Shown here: positions 1 to 11,650 of the stretch, piece by piece | Layout: each line of letters opens with the position of its first letter | Numbering within the stretch: position 1 is the stretch's first letter | Assembly: GCA_023333565.1 (NCBI GenBank) | Contig: JAJKFH010004053.1 | Coordinates: 124,001 to 188,000 of the forward strand | Direction of reading: 5' to 3' | DNA from: Puffinus mauretanicus | Lineage: Eukaryota; Chordata; Aves; Procellariiformes; Procellariidae | DNA length: 64,000 bases | Notes under the pieces: generated by a model | What the model was told of the DNA's origin: nothing | Databases searched by the model: none | What the model saw: the letters and a program-made list of their open reading frames with translations, nothing else | Position numbers and translations under genes: made by a program

Positions 1-1244
1 ACTGCTTTTTGGCAAAGGACGTACAGTGTCAGCATTGTGATCATGAGATTTCTTTAACTTTTGTTCTCTTACTGGACTTTCTGTGGGTATAACGCATTTA
101 AGTCATAGACAAAATTCACTCGTCTGATGATCTTTGGTAGGTGAGAGGCATAGCTGTGTGGGTTAACAGAGCTTCCTGGCAATCAGACAATTCTCAGTGG
201 GAGGCTGAAATACCTGGCAGTTTTTCTTATGACGTGATGGCTAGTGATTAAAGCGGCTTCACCTTAACATTGTCTGAGAGCTCAGGTGGCAGATGCGGCT
301 AGAAACGGGCAGGCTGCCAACAAACCCTCATGACAAATCTAGTGACAAGAAGCAACACGGGAATTGCTAAATTAACTCACTGGCTGCTTCCCGTTACAAA
401 TCTTAATTTTAGAAAATCTTTGCTGCGCAATTATTAGATGTGGAGGAAATCTGCAAGCCGATTAGAGTGAGAGTGGGAGGGCTGACAGTAGTAAATTGTG
501 TCATCCAGCTAGCCCTATTAGCAAGGGTCCTTTTCTGGGGGCAAGTAGCCAGTATAGAGGCAACAGGAGCCTTATCTTCAGCTGCAGCGGCTCTTCACGG
601 ATCTTCATAAAGTCCGTAGGAAGAGGAGCTCACATTGGAAACCCAGGCTGCAGAGGTCTCAAGCTGAGCATCCAGACATCATGAAAAATATTGAAATAAA
701 ATGAAAATATGGGTCTCAGTACTTCATGTTTCCCCACTGCAAAATAGGGCCGACACATTTTTCATCTAATAGAGAGTTTGAGATATTATTTATTTGTATA
801 GCACTTCTGAGAATTTAGGTTTAAAGTTTTTCATGTTCAAAGTGATGTTTTTATTGCTATTCTGTTTGTAACTTTTTATGTCTTTTTCTTCCTGCATAAC
901 AGTTAAAAGTAATGTTGTTTTTCCTTGTACCTGGAGGTACAGTGTGAACACTGAGCCTCAACAGCTGGGTACAAATAGTGGTGGCATAATTACAATATTT
1001 GCAATTCTGCTGATGGAATTATTGAGAGAATGCTATTAATGCTTTGTAAGTGTAGGTTTGGGGGGGCTTCTTAATGCAATGGTACAGTAATTGCTTCCTT
1101 CCAAAGAAAAAAAAAGGGGGGGGGGGGACAATAAAGGAACAATGCAACTACTTTAGCATGGCTTTTTACTCCCCACATTATAAACCACATTATTATGTAG
1201 TACATTTCAATTATGATAATTGCCCTTTATTCATTCTGTTCTAG
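1..1244 (+). other. ITGBL1: ITGBL1 last intron (3' part)
   Basis: This is AT-rich non-coding sequence leading into the ITGBL1 terminal exon. It ends in a pyrimidine-rich tract (ttcattctgttctag) whose AG at 1243-1244 is the splice acceptor. I see no earlier cysteine-rich ITGBL1 exon in this stretch, so the upstream exons lie outside the window. The intron assignment is inferred from the exon that follows. Confidence 0.85.
1107..1127. repeat. A9-G12 homopolymer pair
   Basis: Nine A residues (1107-1115) run directly into twelve G residues (1116-1127), about 120 bp upstream of the ITGBL1 terminal exon. The junction is likely to be length-variable and error-prone in sequencing. The G run could form a G-rich structure, but no function is implied. 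Confidence 0.9.
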
Positions 1245-1336
1245 GCAACGGTGTTTGTAGCTGTGGAAACTGTGAGTGCTGGGAAGGATGGAATGGAAAT
1301 GCTTGTGAAATCTGGCTGGGGAGAGAATACCCTTAA
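1245..1336 (+). CDS. ITGBL1: ITGBL1 terminal coding exon (integrin beta-like 1 C-terminus)
   Basis: ITGBL1 is a secreted protein built from tandem cysteine-rich EGF-like repeats resembling the integrin beta stalk. This exon encodes the end of the last repeat. After an acceptor AG at 1243-1244, the frame opens with the last two bases of a split glycine codon. It then reads 29 residues with six closely spaced cysteines (CSCGNCEC, then two more including NACEIWLG), ending EYP and TAA at 1334-1336. The cysteine spacing and the [11 protein letters not shown] ending match what I know of vertebrate ITGBL1. The exon length (2 nt + 29 codons + stop) is self-consistent. It faces FGF14, which is on the opposite strand downstream; this is the tail-to-tail neighbour order I recall from mammals. 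A paralogous integrin beta EGF exon is unlikely, because those continue into a transmembrane region rather than stopping here. Confidence 0.95.
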
Positions 1337-2112
1337 CAAAGGACATCAGAGACTGAGGGGTTTTTTGTTTGTTTTTTCTTTAGGCTGCTAGAACGTTTAA
1401 TTTCATAAGTACTTGGTGTGTGGCTGTGGGTGTGCATGCACGCGCATGTACATGGGTGTAAATACTTTAGAACATTCATTTGAGGGTTTGCTCCTTGAAG
1501 AAATGCATGACAAAACTAAAAAAAATATTAAAAAATCACTTGGGAGCAGGACAGTCCAAGCTTTACAAAGTGAAGTCATAAAATACTGGCCCTGTGGAAC
1601 TTCTCCGGGGTTTTTTGGTAAATTCAGTGATTACACCCATGATGCCTATTTCTTAAGCAACATTTGGACAAGATGTAAGAAAGCCTTTTTTTTAACATTA
1701 TTTACTTGGTTGTCACCTCTCCATGTGAGTATGCAAGAGTATTCCTGTAGAAGAGTAGCATTAGTTGAATATTTGTCAAATAATTAATTTGATTAATTTG
1801 ATGGTGCTTGACAAATACATTCTTTGGCCCTTTTTTCTTTCTAACAATCCTGATTATGCATCAGCTCATAAATTGAGAGAAGCTGTAAAGACGCTTATCA
1901 AAACATTAATGATGTATTTTTGATCAAAGAATTTTATTTGTATAACTGAGGCCCAATTACCCGACAACCATAGACTGAAGAGCCAAAACAGCCCCTTGTC
2001 CACAAGAGAACTTCTTAGTTTCTGCGGTTAATGTGTCAGTAAGTTGGTTATCTAGTCTACACACTATGATACTTTCAAATACATAACCTATAGGAGTATA
2101 AGGAATGAAACT

Positions 2113-2118
2113 AATAAA
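2113..2118 (+). terminator. Candidate poly(A) signal AATAAA for ITGBL1
   Basis: This is the first canonical AATAAA I noticed on the + strand after the ITGBL1 stop, about 780 bp downstream. It would give a moderate-length 3' UTR. No RNA evidence is available here. Confidence 0.45.
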
Positions 2119-2446
2119 GATATAAATGTATGATTAGCTATTCTGAATATGTATCCTGCAACTCATATGTACTTTTATCATACTGTTTTATGTATGTACA
2201 GTTGCCTAGTCCTCTTAAAAGTAAAGCAAATGAAAATTTGTTATACTAATATCTTTTAGGATGACAACTCTGTATGCTATCAGAAATCACTGTTTGGAAC
2301 AGATTGCACTGTCACACACGGTATTCATTGAAATTAACTGCTTTTATAGAAGTGGGGAGCCTGAAGGTCAACTGACTTGAAAAATCAGCTATTCTATGCA
2401 GTAGCCTGGTCTCAGCCAAAGATGTTCCGACAATGGCAACAAAGTA

Positions 2447-2452
2447 ATTAAA
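2447..2452 (+). terminator. Second candidate poly(A) signal ATTAAA for ITGBL1
   Basis: This is a common variant hexamer about 1.1 kb after the ITGBL1 stop. It lies about 50 bp from a minus-strand AATAAA pair, which makes it a possible shared convergent 3'-end region with FGF14. Confidence 0.3.
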
Positions 2453-2498
2453 GTTTTAATACAGTAAATACAAACAAAGCAGTGGTATGAACAAAAAT

Positions 2499-2510
2499 TT
2501 TATTTTTATT
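2499..2510 (-). terminator. Candidate distal poly(A) signals for FGF14 (two AATAAA)
   Basis: On the minus strand two AATAAA hexamers lie end to end (complements at 2499-2504 and 2505-2510). They are followed by a T/G-rich stretch containing tttttgtt and then gctttgtttg, the usual arrangement of a cleavage site. If used, the FGF14 3' UTR would be about 6.6 kb. Closer candidates exist at about 4804-4809 and 8138-8143, so this choice is inference. Confidence 0.35.
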
Positions 2511-5500
2511 TTCCAATGGTGAAATGCTGCTCAGTGTGAAACTCACATTGAGTTATGAACGATGCACAACTATTGGGACTTCCCTAACTTATTTACATAT
2601 GAGTCTTTTATTTTTTTGTACATGTAGATTTGGCAGCCCTTGAATTCTTTAGAGCAAAAAAAGATACATACATTTTAGTTTCAAAAGTGTTTACATTTTG
2701 TGAAACCATGATTGAGCGAGAAATTGCTTAAATGGTTGGAAAACATTTCTTTTTAATACCAAACTGTAACATTGCGATTTAGGTGCCAAGGTCCTGATTT
2801 TTGAAGAGGTACATGACTCAGAAATAAGGGAACTATATATCAACCAAAAAAGGTATTTCCATTATTAGTCTAGAAATTCGTTTTCTTTTAGAAAGGACAA
2901 TTTTGAAATAGGAAAATACAATGGTACAGAACATCTAATAGAATGCAAAAAATTTGAATGAATTTATTTAATGACTTTTATTATTCCTCCTTCCCATGTA
3001 GCTTGCTCTTTCTCTTACCCATTTTTTTTTCTTTCTGGATTCTTTCTTTCTAAAAATGAAGCTTGTGAAACCCATGTTCTCAGGGAGCATAATCACCAAA
3101 CATCCGCGCATAACTCATACAGAAGTTATGCAGATAAATAATGAGACATACATCCCAAAGCTGCTAGCTGCTCTCTTTTTAGATAACCAAAATATCAGGC
3201 AGAGTTCTAAAATGTATTGATACAGTATAAAGAATCTTCAAAGCAAAGTTCATCTTGAAATTATAGTTTATATTTTATATTTATAACCCTTAAACTCTGT
3301 AAAGCTTAACAGGAATTTTTTCTTAAATTTTAACATATATGCATTTTGTCAACCCTGGTGTCTGGAGGGCAGAGATTGTTGGTTTTATTTATATTTATGA
3401 ATACCGCTGACCTGAATCATCTTATGATCAGTGTTTTTTCACATATACATTCATCTGCTGACTCAGAGTGTAAACAATGAAAGATACAAAGTTTTCCTTT
3501 ATTTCCTTCCATTTGTATTTAGTACTGTAATAAGAAAATACTAGATAGTCAAAACTCTTATCTAGGTTCAGTAGATGCTTTTGACTTGCTTCATGGTATG
3601 ATAAGCAGATTTATATACACTGTAGATCAGCCGTGGTATTTCAGGTACTCTTATTCACAGACAAAAGAGCAATTCTTTAGAGGGTTGCAATGTTATAGTT
3701 GATGCATTTTACTTTGTAATTTGCTTTCATTTTAAATTTATATACTTAAAGAGTGTAAGGTGATTCTGATTTTTAGTTAGAATTTTTTTAATCAACTCCA
3801 ACATTTTGGCTACTGGATGGATTACATAGCCATAGCATTTCAAAAAGTGTTATCCAAGTTGTTTATTAAGGTACCTATGGAAAAAATATTGGAATATTCT
3901 AAGACAGCTAGTGTCAGTGGTTCATTAAAATGTAAATTATCAAACAAAACGGTGCTATTGCTATTAACCTTAAAGTATTAACTAAGATTACTAAAAATAT
4001 AATGTGTACATAAATTCCTTTCCATTTTTTATTCTGATTCTTACAAGGTTGCTTGAACATTCCCCCCACTCTTCAAGCTGAGGTAACTGGTGATGTAACT
4101 CCCAGCAGATCTGTTTTGTGGCTCATTTCCTCACTAGAAAAAGGAGATTGGAAGGAATAAGGTTATTATTCCACATATGTGAAAATAATAGCTGTGTTAA
4201 TAAATTGTGATTTTACACCTCATTCCCTGTGATGGGAATTCCAGGTACATAAACTGTAAAAGCAGGAAGAGGCATAAGGGAGTGAAACATACTGCTTGAT
4301 TCTTCATACCTAGTGACTGTAAAAACTTGTTTCCAGGTCTGCGGCAAAAGGCAGTTCTAGGTGGCAAAAACAAATTGGATAAATGGGGATTTCATTCTGG
4401 CTAGATTGATAAACCTTATAAACAGACGATACTATAGCCTTGCTTTCTTCTTATGTGAGAAAGAACACAATCCAGAAGTGTGCCGAATGCTTCTACAACA
4501 GCCTTGCAGGATTATGCCTATTGTATATAACACATCTGTAATATCACCTATAAAACAGCTGTGGATTGAGTTGCTTGTATAAATTATTAACCTACCTGTG
4601 ATGCTTTTTTCCCTGGCCATATTCTCTTTTAGAAACATGTAGATGAACATTTAATCATGTACCTGCTCTGACATTTCTGATGCACTGCCCTTGCTTCTTT
4701 ACAGAATGACGTCTCACTTTGTAGCTAAACGATACAGCTAAATGACACTGGGATGAAGAAAGCTAAGTTGAATATGTCTGTGACTAGGTAGTAGAACAAA
4801 AATTTTATTACATCTTTAAAAATAAGTCATAGCATTTGCATTAGTCATCACAAAATAACCCCTGTTATTAGACATTTTAAAATGCATTGCACAGAATATG
4901 AGTTTATCTAAAGGGGAATTTAAAAGAAAGATAACCTCCTTACTTAGTCTAATTTTACTTGCATTCCCATTTGAATGGAGCTGAATAATTTCTTCTTTAC
5001 ACCAATAAACAGATGGATCAGCAAGACACACTTTTAATGCATGGACCAAACTGCCTGCTTTCATACCTCATTGCTTACAGTGGTTTTAAACCAAGAGAAA
5101 AAGCGTCCCAATATACATATAAAAAGTCAGGGTTCTTAGTGTTGTTTCAGGTATACACAATAGTCAAAGTGAGTTGCTTTACTTTATATTTGGGGGGGAG
5201 GGGATTTGTTAAGAACCAATCTGACTCTACACAAGTTAAAGCTTATGAAAATGACAGTATATTAAAAAATTATTTGAGAGTGGCTAAAAAACCCAGCAAA
5301 TTAAGCAAAAGCTGTGTTATGTGAACTACAAAGCACTTAAAAGCTATAGACACCTTTCTATAGGCTCTATCATGTGAGCAATCTCATAAGGATTCTTGTG
5401 TTTTTATAAAATTTTTGAAGTACAACGAAACAGTGCTTTGTTGAAGTAGTTCATATCTACTTAAAACTGGATTTCTAAAACTGTGCAGGTGTGATTGATT

Positions 5501-8500
5501 TTGCCAAATAGAACTGTAGCTGAAATACAGATTAAAAAAAAAAAGGAAAGAGATAATGACGATGTGCAGTGTTAACATATGAAATGGTAAGATGAGGTTG
5601 GATTGCTGTGCAAACAGTCTCTCAGAGATTAGATAAAACCCAGAAGAAGGACAGAATACAAAGCAAGCATGCAAAAGATCTGGAACACTGCAGATTCACA
5701 GACAGCTGGACATGTAAGTACAAAAAACCCAATTTGTAAATACAAATTGATTCCATCAGATTTACTATACAGTACTTTAGTAGTAACAGACAGTTGAAAA
5801 CAACTTCCACTTAACAGCAAAATTAATTTTAGAGGGAAGAAAATGGTGAAGTCTCATCCTAGAGAACAGCAAGAGAGGTATTACAGGAGCTAAAATTTTC
5901 TTTGGCATGGTCAAAGGGGAGAACTGAGTTTGCCAACCTATTTACATGAAGTTTCACCATCCTGTGGCCAGTGCAATGACGTTTTGCACAGTCCACTTCT
6001 TACATAAACTTTTTTGTTGTTTTCCGGTATGCCTTCATATAAATGTTTTATTCATCATGTTGAATCTCTGTATACAACAAATAAGAATAAACACAAACTG
6101 TACAATGCAGACAAACTCTTTGCATATATGTATGTAAATTTAGTCGTACAGACCGACAGTTCTTTGACAGACACAACCTACCACATGCAGTTCATCCTTG
6201 CCATCCTCTTCCCATGCAACAGATGAGACAAGAGACAAAACTAAAGGGAGGAAACAAAGCACAAAGACCCCTTTGCTATGTTTAAACAGATTGTAGAAAA
6301 AATATTTTTAGGACATCTATTTATTGGATTAAACACACATATGGATTTAGCCCAGAAAATAAGAAAAAAAAAAAGCTGTATTTCCAGTATGTACTAACTG
6401 CTTACAAATATTAAATCTGGCCTTAATTATAGCCCCCCAAACTGGTTCACAGATCATAATTACTCAGGATCACAAGTTTTATGTTGAAAACAATACTTAT
6501 GAAGCATCAGGCCATGAACCAGAACCTTCTTACATGGCTCGGCCAGGTCTCCAGCCCTGTCTTTCCCCAGGCTTTTACACTTGGGAGAGTAAAAAGATGG
6601 CTGGATGGGACATGAACACATGTATTCCCTCCTCATGAACTCCTATGAAATTCAGGTGTGAGGGAAAGAGAATGTAGCCTTCAGCTGTATTATTTTACTG
6701 AAAATATTGCGGAGTGCTCCTCTTACAATTCTAGGAAAGCCCAGGGCCTCCTTTGGGACCCAGCAGATAGTGCAACGTCAAGGCTGCTGCCTCCCATGGG
6801 TCCTCCAGATGCAGAGCAAGCCCCCAGCTCACCACGTGGGTTGCTTTGGTTTTGTTTTGTTTTCTCAGGGATGGTGCACAAATCCCACTGAACCAGCTGG
6901 GATGATAAGGGTGCACCGAAGTTTTTAATAAAGTGTCGTTTTTCCCATGCACACATATTTAGTGCTAGCAGGCAAGGGCACAGTCTAAGTCAAAGTTTCT
7001 TTGCATTTTTATCACAGTATTAGAGTAGGTTTGTGGTTTTTTCCTCTACATGGATAGTGGGCTTCATGCTTAACTCATTCCCTCCCTAGAAAGACCCAAC
7101 ATCAAGTGTTAGCTTACTGTTCTCATATTACATATATAAACAAGGAAGTCTGGCCTACAAAAAAAAAAGGTTTATCTAGAATTTAGCAGCTTTGCAGTAG
7201 CCTCCTTGAAGAGTATGCTAAATGTTGCTTATAAAAACAGAACACATTTGAAAACTAGCATGAAGAGTTCATTCAGACTGAATCAGTTGTTCAGCTGAGG
7301 AGACAAGGAGTTTGAAATAACCAGTGGTCTCTGTTAGGGACTTCAGCACAAAGACGTGATAAAACAAATTGCCAGAAATACAATGCTAAAAAAGGAAAGG
7401 ATGATTTCCTTTGTTTGTCTTTAAATATCAGGGTAACAGCAAGAGGCCAAGAGCACGCAGCCACACAGTTTTCTAGACTGAGGTACAGTTTGGTCCTTGT
7501 TGCCCTTTCTGAGAAACAAATACCTTCTTAAACATACAGAGAGTACCCGTATTTTTAGTCTTCTGAAAGCCTGTGACTAAGTGTGCAACACTTCGGTGGC
7601 ATCTCTGTGGCATTCTCTAAACTTTCCCAACATTGGTTTCGTTGTTCACAAGTGACAAATTCAAAGTGTTGATAGTATTTCTGGTAATATGATCCAAGGC
7701 TTCAATTTTATAATGTTTCTGATTTCATCTAGGTTCATGTAGGAGAAAGTACAGTATACAGAGATCAAGGCAAGGCACCTTCAATCTAGCAATTTGGTGG
7801 GCATATTATCCTAGGAAGCTGGGTGGACGTACGTACTGGGATATCAGTGAGATACATAGGACCGGACTTCGCATGCTTAGCTAAAAAGAAAAATAAAGTT
7901 TTGTAATATGTCCAGTTTTAAAACTTTTTTTTTTAAAACACTGGAAATATTAAACTCTAATTTGTAACTACCCTTTGCATTGGTGCTGCAAAAAAGAACA
8001 CAACAACATCCTTGCCCATGCTTTGCTAAGTAGGTGTGGGATTCAGCCAAAAATAACAATGGCATAAAGTTCAGTTCCTTAAAAACAGGAAAGGATTATA
8101 TTTGAAACGGATTTAGGTAGCGCAATTCTGGTTAGTTTTATTTATTTTTTTTTTTATTGGTGGTGGTTGTTTTTCAAACAATGAAGATTTACTAGATGAA
8201 AAATGAGCCTTAATTCAGGCCTACAAGGCCTACAAAATTCTTTGGACCCACTTTCCCAAAAATGAGTGGGTCTTGCTCGCTGGGCAAGGCAAATGTTACC
8301 ATTACCAGTAAGCCTGTGATATGTATAAAACACACACACAAAAAGAAACTATAGGGGGATGCCAAACACTCATTTCAGAAAACTTCCTGTTGGTTGTGTT
8401 TGACACTTTTCCCTCCACTATAATGCCAACCTCAGAAGCACAGTATCTGTTACTAAAGAATATTCACATTTAATCAATATTGTAAGCCAGAGACAACAAT

Positions 8501-9126
8501 CCTATTCTTTATAGATGTAATTTGTAATAGCAGATTTTTGAAGGCTTCCTGATTCCCTGATTGCTTTCAAAACTAAGCCACCGGCAACACTTAAGTTATA
8601 GAGAAACACAATCCCTGCAAAAGGTCACAGACAGTGGAGCGAGCAGCCTTATAAAAAAGGGAAGAAGAGAAATCCATAATAGCACAGGTTTACAGCATCT
8701 AACTAGAAATTACTTGATTATTTGTGTGCTACAAAATAGAACTTAAACACATGGATTTTGCTGAAACTGGACTCAAAAAGGGATTATGGGCAATTGTCAG
8801 CAGGCAAGGTATCAAGTGTACTTGTGAAGTATGTCATTCACATGAAGTGTCACAGTCACAGAAAAGATATTAAAAAGGCATTCCAATATCTGGTAGGGCA
8901 TTCCATGGTCTGAGTTTAGCTGGTTCATCCAGGTGTCTTCTTGTTGTGGGTGGAGCTACATGTTGAGATTTATCTGCTTGCGACAACTCAGTTCAGAAAC
9001 AGCAACGGGCAAGTCTGTGACCTGCCGCAAGCTGATCCACAGACACCGCAGAGGGGAAGTCTGGCAAGGATAAATCGCTCAACTGTACTCAGGACTCAGT
9101 AAGTCACAACACCTGTGAGGATCTGG
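2511..9126 (-). other. FGF14: FGF14 3' UTR candidate / ITGBL1-FGF14 intergenic region
   Basis: This 6.6-kb AT-rich stretch lies between the FGF14 stop codon and the distal poly(A) candidates. There are no other exons, no recognisable repeats and only chance open frames. The part next to 9126 must be FGF14 3' UTR because the stop codon exon has no donor. How far the transcript extends cannot be settled from sequence alone. Confidence 0.5.
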
Positions 9127-9263
9127 CTATGTCGTCTTACTCTTGTTAACTGGTTTGCCGCCATTCATTATTGCAGACGCACTTGTGCTTTTACTTGGAG
9201 TTACCCCAGCCTTTGGCACTGTTTCTCCAATATCATGCAAAGATGGTTCTCGATACATGGCAA
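9127..9263 (-). CDS. FGF14: FGF14 last coding exon (C-terminal tail)
   Basis: FGF14 (FHF4) is a non-secreted member of the FGF family that binds the C-terminal tail of voltage-gated sodium channels at the axon initial segment. On the minus strand an acceptor (tctccctgcag) ends at 9264, and the exon starts TTGCCATG. The first two bases complete the valine codon begun in the preceding exon. It encodes AMYREPSLHD, then an Ile-Gly-Glu-Thr stretch, a Ser/Thr-rich segment (TPSKSTSASA), IMNGGKPVNK and SKTT, followed by TAG at 9127-9129. The length is 2 nt + 44 codons + stop = 137 nt. The AMYREPSLHD start is shared by FHFs, but the MNGGKPVNKSKTT ending distinguishes FGF14 from FGF11, 12 and 13. No donor follows, consistent with a terminal exon. 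Confidence 0.97.
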
Positions 9264-11451
9264 CTGCAGGGAGAAAAGAGGAAAGATGAGACATTTTTCA
9301 GAATGTTTCTCATTCAAGAGCTCATCTCAAATGGGATTAATTTTCTACAATAACTGATACTGTAATATAATCCACATTCCTCTTGCGTGTGAGGGAATTT
9401 ATTTGCTTTGACAGACACTTGTTTTGCATGGCTGATAGCTTTGCTTGACCCTCCAAATTTCTCACTTCTTCCATATCTGACTTAAAAACACAGTAGGAAA
9501 CTGTATGCTTGCTTGTTTAATGGAAACTATAGAAGCCTTGGAAATGAAAAACTACTGTTCTGTCTTTGCATGAGGCAGACACACAAAAACGTACATATAT
9601 ATACACACACATATGTATACACCCCTTAAATAAATACTCTGCAAGTTTTTAGAAGTAACATACGATGAGATAAGACAGATGGTGTTTAACAAATGGGATC
9701 ATACGATACAGTTGTCTAGACTTAAGTATTCTTTTTTAGTCCTACATTGCAAGACTAGGCTTGGCTCCAGTTCTATAAAGTTATTTGTACATCTGCCTCC
9801 CAAATCTGAGGAGCTTGGCTACGTTCTATTCAGGTATGTACTGAAGAAATGTCCAGGACAGTGCTGCGGAGAGTACACAAGAGGTTTGGGTTTTTTTCTT
9901 CCTCCTTTCCAAAAATGTATGCAGTAGCCACTGATCTCCAGTGAATGTAGAAAGGCAGAAAACTTCAAATTAAACTATTAACTGAATTCTTAGAGGAATT
10001 AACTAATGAAATACTTGTTCTAACATTTCCAATGACATAATCTAAATCCTTTTATGGCTTCTGAATTCTGAAATTAAATGTCTTCTCTAGAGTACATAAG
10101 GCTTGTTATGATCTATGTCTTCAGAGTGCCCCCATAACTGTGTTAAGGACACTTTGCTGATTAATTAAAAGAGCTTGATGAAATAACACTGTGACCTACA
10201 AAAATATTAAGTCAGATAACATGAGATGGAAGTATAAAGTGAGGAATTATATAGCAGAGCTGTCATATTTGATGACTTTCATGGGCAATGTAAAGCAAGT
10301 TATTTCTAAGCCTTACCTAAGCTATTTTGATAGAGTCTGACCATCCAAACATTAATGAAAAAAGTCATCACTTCTTTCCTAATCCATACGAATTGATGTT
10401 GCTTTTAAAAATGCACTGGCTTTCCCTCCCTACAATTCTTATAATTTAATATAAAGGGATTGACATATAAATTATCAATATCGTTGAGAGCTCATGAAAT
10501 TACTGTAAGCTTTTGCAAGACGAGGGAAGCACGAAGGCATCAACCTGAGTTCAAATATAAAGTTAAAACATAGGATTATTCAGATTCTTTTCGTATGATG
10601 AAACTCTCAAACATTTAACAAACTGATCCTTTAATCAAAAATTTTAAGTTAAAATGTTAAAAGAAATCGGACTGCTAACTACAGCATTACTCAGGTGTGT
10701 GTTTTCAGATGTTAAGTAATGAGATAATTTTCAGAATGGCTGAGGCTGTGTGTAGCAATAATATTAATGAAATCTGGAGTGCCATCAGGACAAGAAGCAA
10801 AAGCAGCATAGGTTTATAAAGGCCTGCAGAATACATAGGATAACCCCAAATTTCCATGATATAAATGAATGTGTTTTTCAGAGAATGTGTGACATCGTTT
10901 TAGTGTGTAATGTTAGTATGACTTTTATTTGCTTCTATCTTGGTTTAAAGGCCAACTTACACAAATTATGCGCATTACATCAACTGGCTAATACAGTATG
11001 ATTTATTTTATAAAGAGACCTTTGTGTTTCGTATTAGAAAGCTTTTACTTTGAAATGCTGACATTTCATCCATTCCCTTTATAACTCCCAATTATCCTAC
11101 AATATCCATTATTTCATTCTGCTTAATGAAAGGACTATTTTCTCACTGCAAGGCTCACAACAGCTTTTGTCCCTACCGAGAGAATATTTTAAAAACAGCA
11201 CAATACACTTCCACAAAAGATTTCTTTTCTTGCAAAATGACATCTTAATCCCTGGAAAAAAATGTTTTTACATATGCCTTTTCTAGCACCACTATGCCAA
11301 AGCACAAAACCGCTCCATGAATCCTGGGGACTGTCATTTGGAATGGCTCCTGTGCGGGGCACGCACATTTACAAAGGGTATTTTAGAAACCATTCCCTCT
11401 TCTTCTTGTGAGATTTATAGGAGGATCTGCCAGTGATGGACTGAACCTCAC
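9264..11451 (-). other. FGF14: FGF14 intron between the last two coding exons
   Basis: This 2188-bp intron has donor GTGAGG (complement at 11446-11451) and acceptor CTGCAG (complement at 9264-9269). It is phase 1, splitting a valine codon. AT-rich, with a short alternating TA/CA stretch around 9594-9622 and no mobile element that I can recognise. Confidence 0.95.
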
Positions 11452-11650
11452 CTTCCAATGGCTTGGGTAGAAAATGAGCTGCTGGTTTTGTTTTCTTCAC
11501 TCTGTTTCCTTTCATGACCTGCCCTTCTTTGTTCAGCCCCAAGAACCAGGCCCTCCCGGACTCCTGTTGTCTGTAGAGCATGGATGAGTAGATTACATAA
11601 TAATTTTCAAAAACAGACTCCTTGAATTTGCACTCCGGTGTAAAAAGTTC
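11452..11650 (-). CDS. FGF14: FGF14 penultimate coding exon (beta-trefoil core)
   Basis: On the minus strand the exon runs from acceptor cctcccacag (AG complement at 11651-11652) to donor GTGAGG. It is 199 nt, the length I recall for this exon across the FHF genes. It begins in phase 0 and encodes 66 residues plus one base: [20 protein letters not shown], then [35 protein letters not shown], and [11 protein letters not shown]. This is the C-terminal half of the FGF beta-trefoil and includes the sodium-channel and heparin-like basic surface (GNRVKKTK). The residues [13 protein letters not shown] together with [11 protein letters not shown] point to FGF14; FGF12 has TLYRQQ and a different PKP context, and FGF13 differs at several sites. 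The exon is intact, with no stop or frameshift. Confidence 0.97.

Larger units (their letters stand above)
1337..2452 (+). other. ITGBL1: ITGBL1 3' UTR (extent uncertain)
   Basis: This AT-rich sequence follows the ITGBL1 stop codon. The start is certain because it abuts the stop. The end is not: two candidate poly(A) hexamers fall at 2113-2118 and 2447-2452. The short open frame at 1413-1787 has no recognisable product and lies wholly within this UTR. Confidence 0.6.

Noticed and set aside
496..684. 62-residue open frame (+) in the ITGBL1 intron considered as an upstream exon
   Set aside because: Lacks the regular cysteine spacing of ITGBL1 EGF-like repeats and has no clear splice sites.
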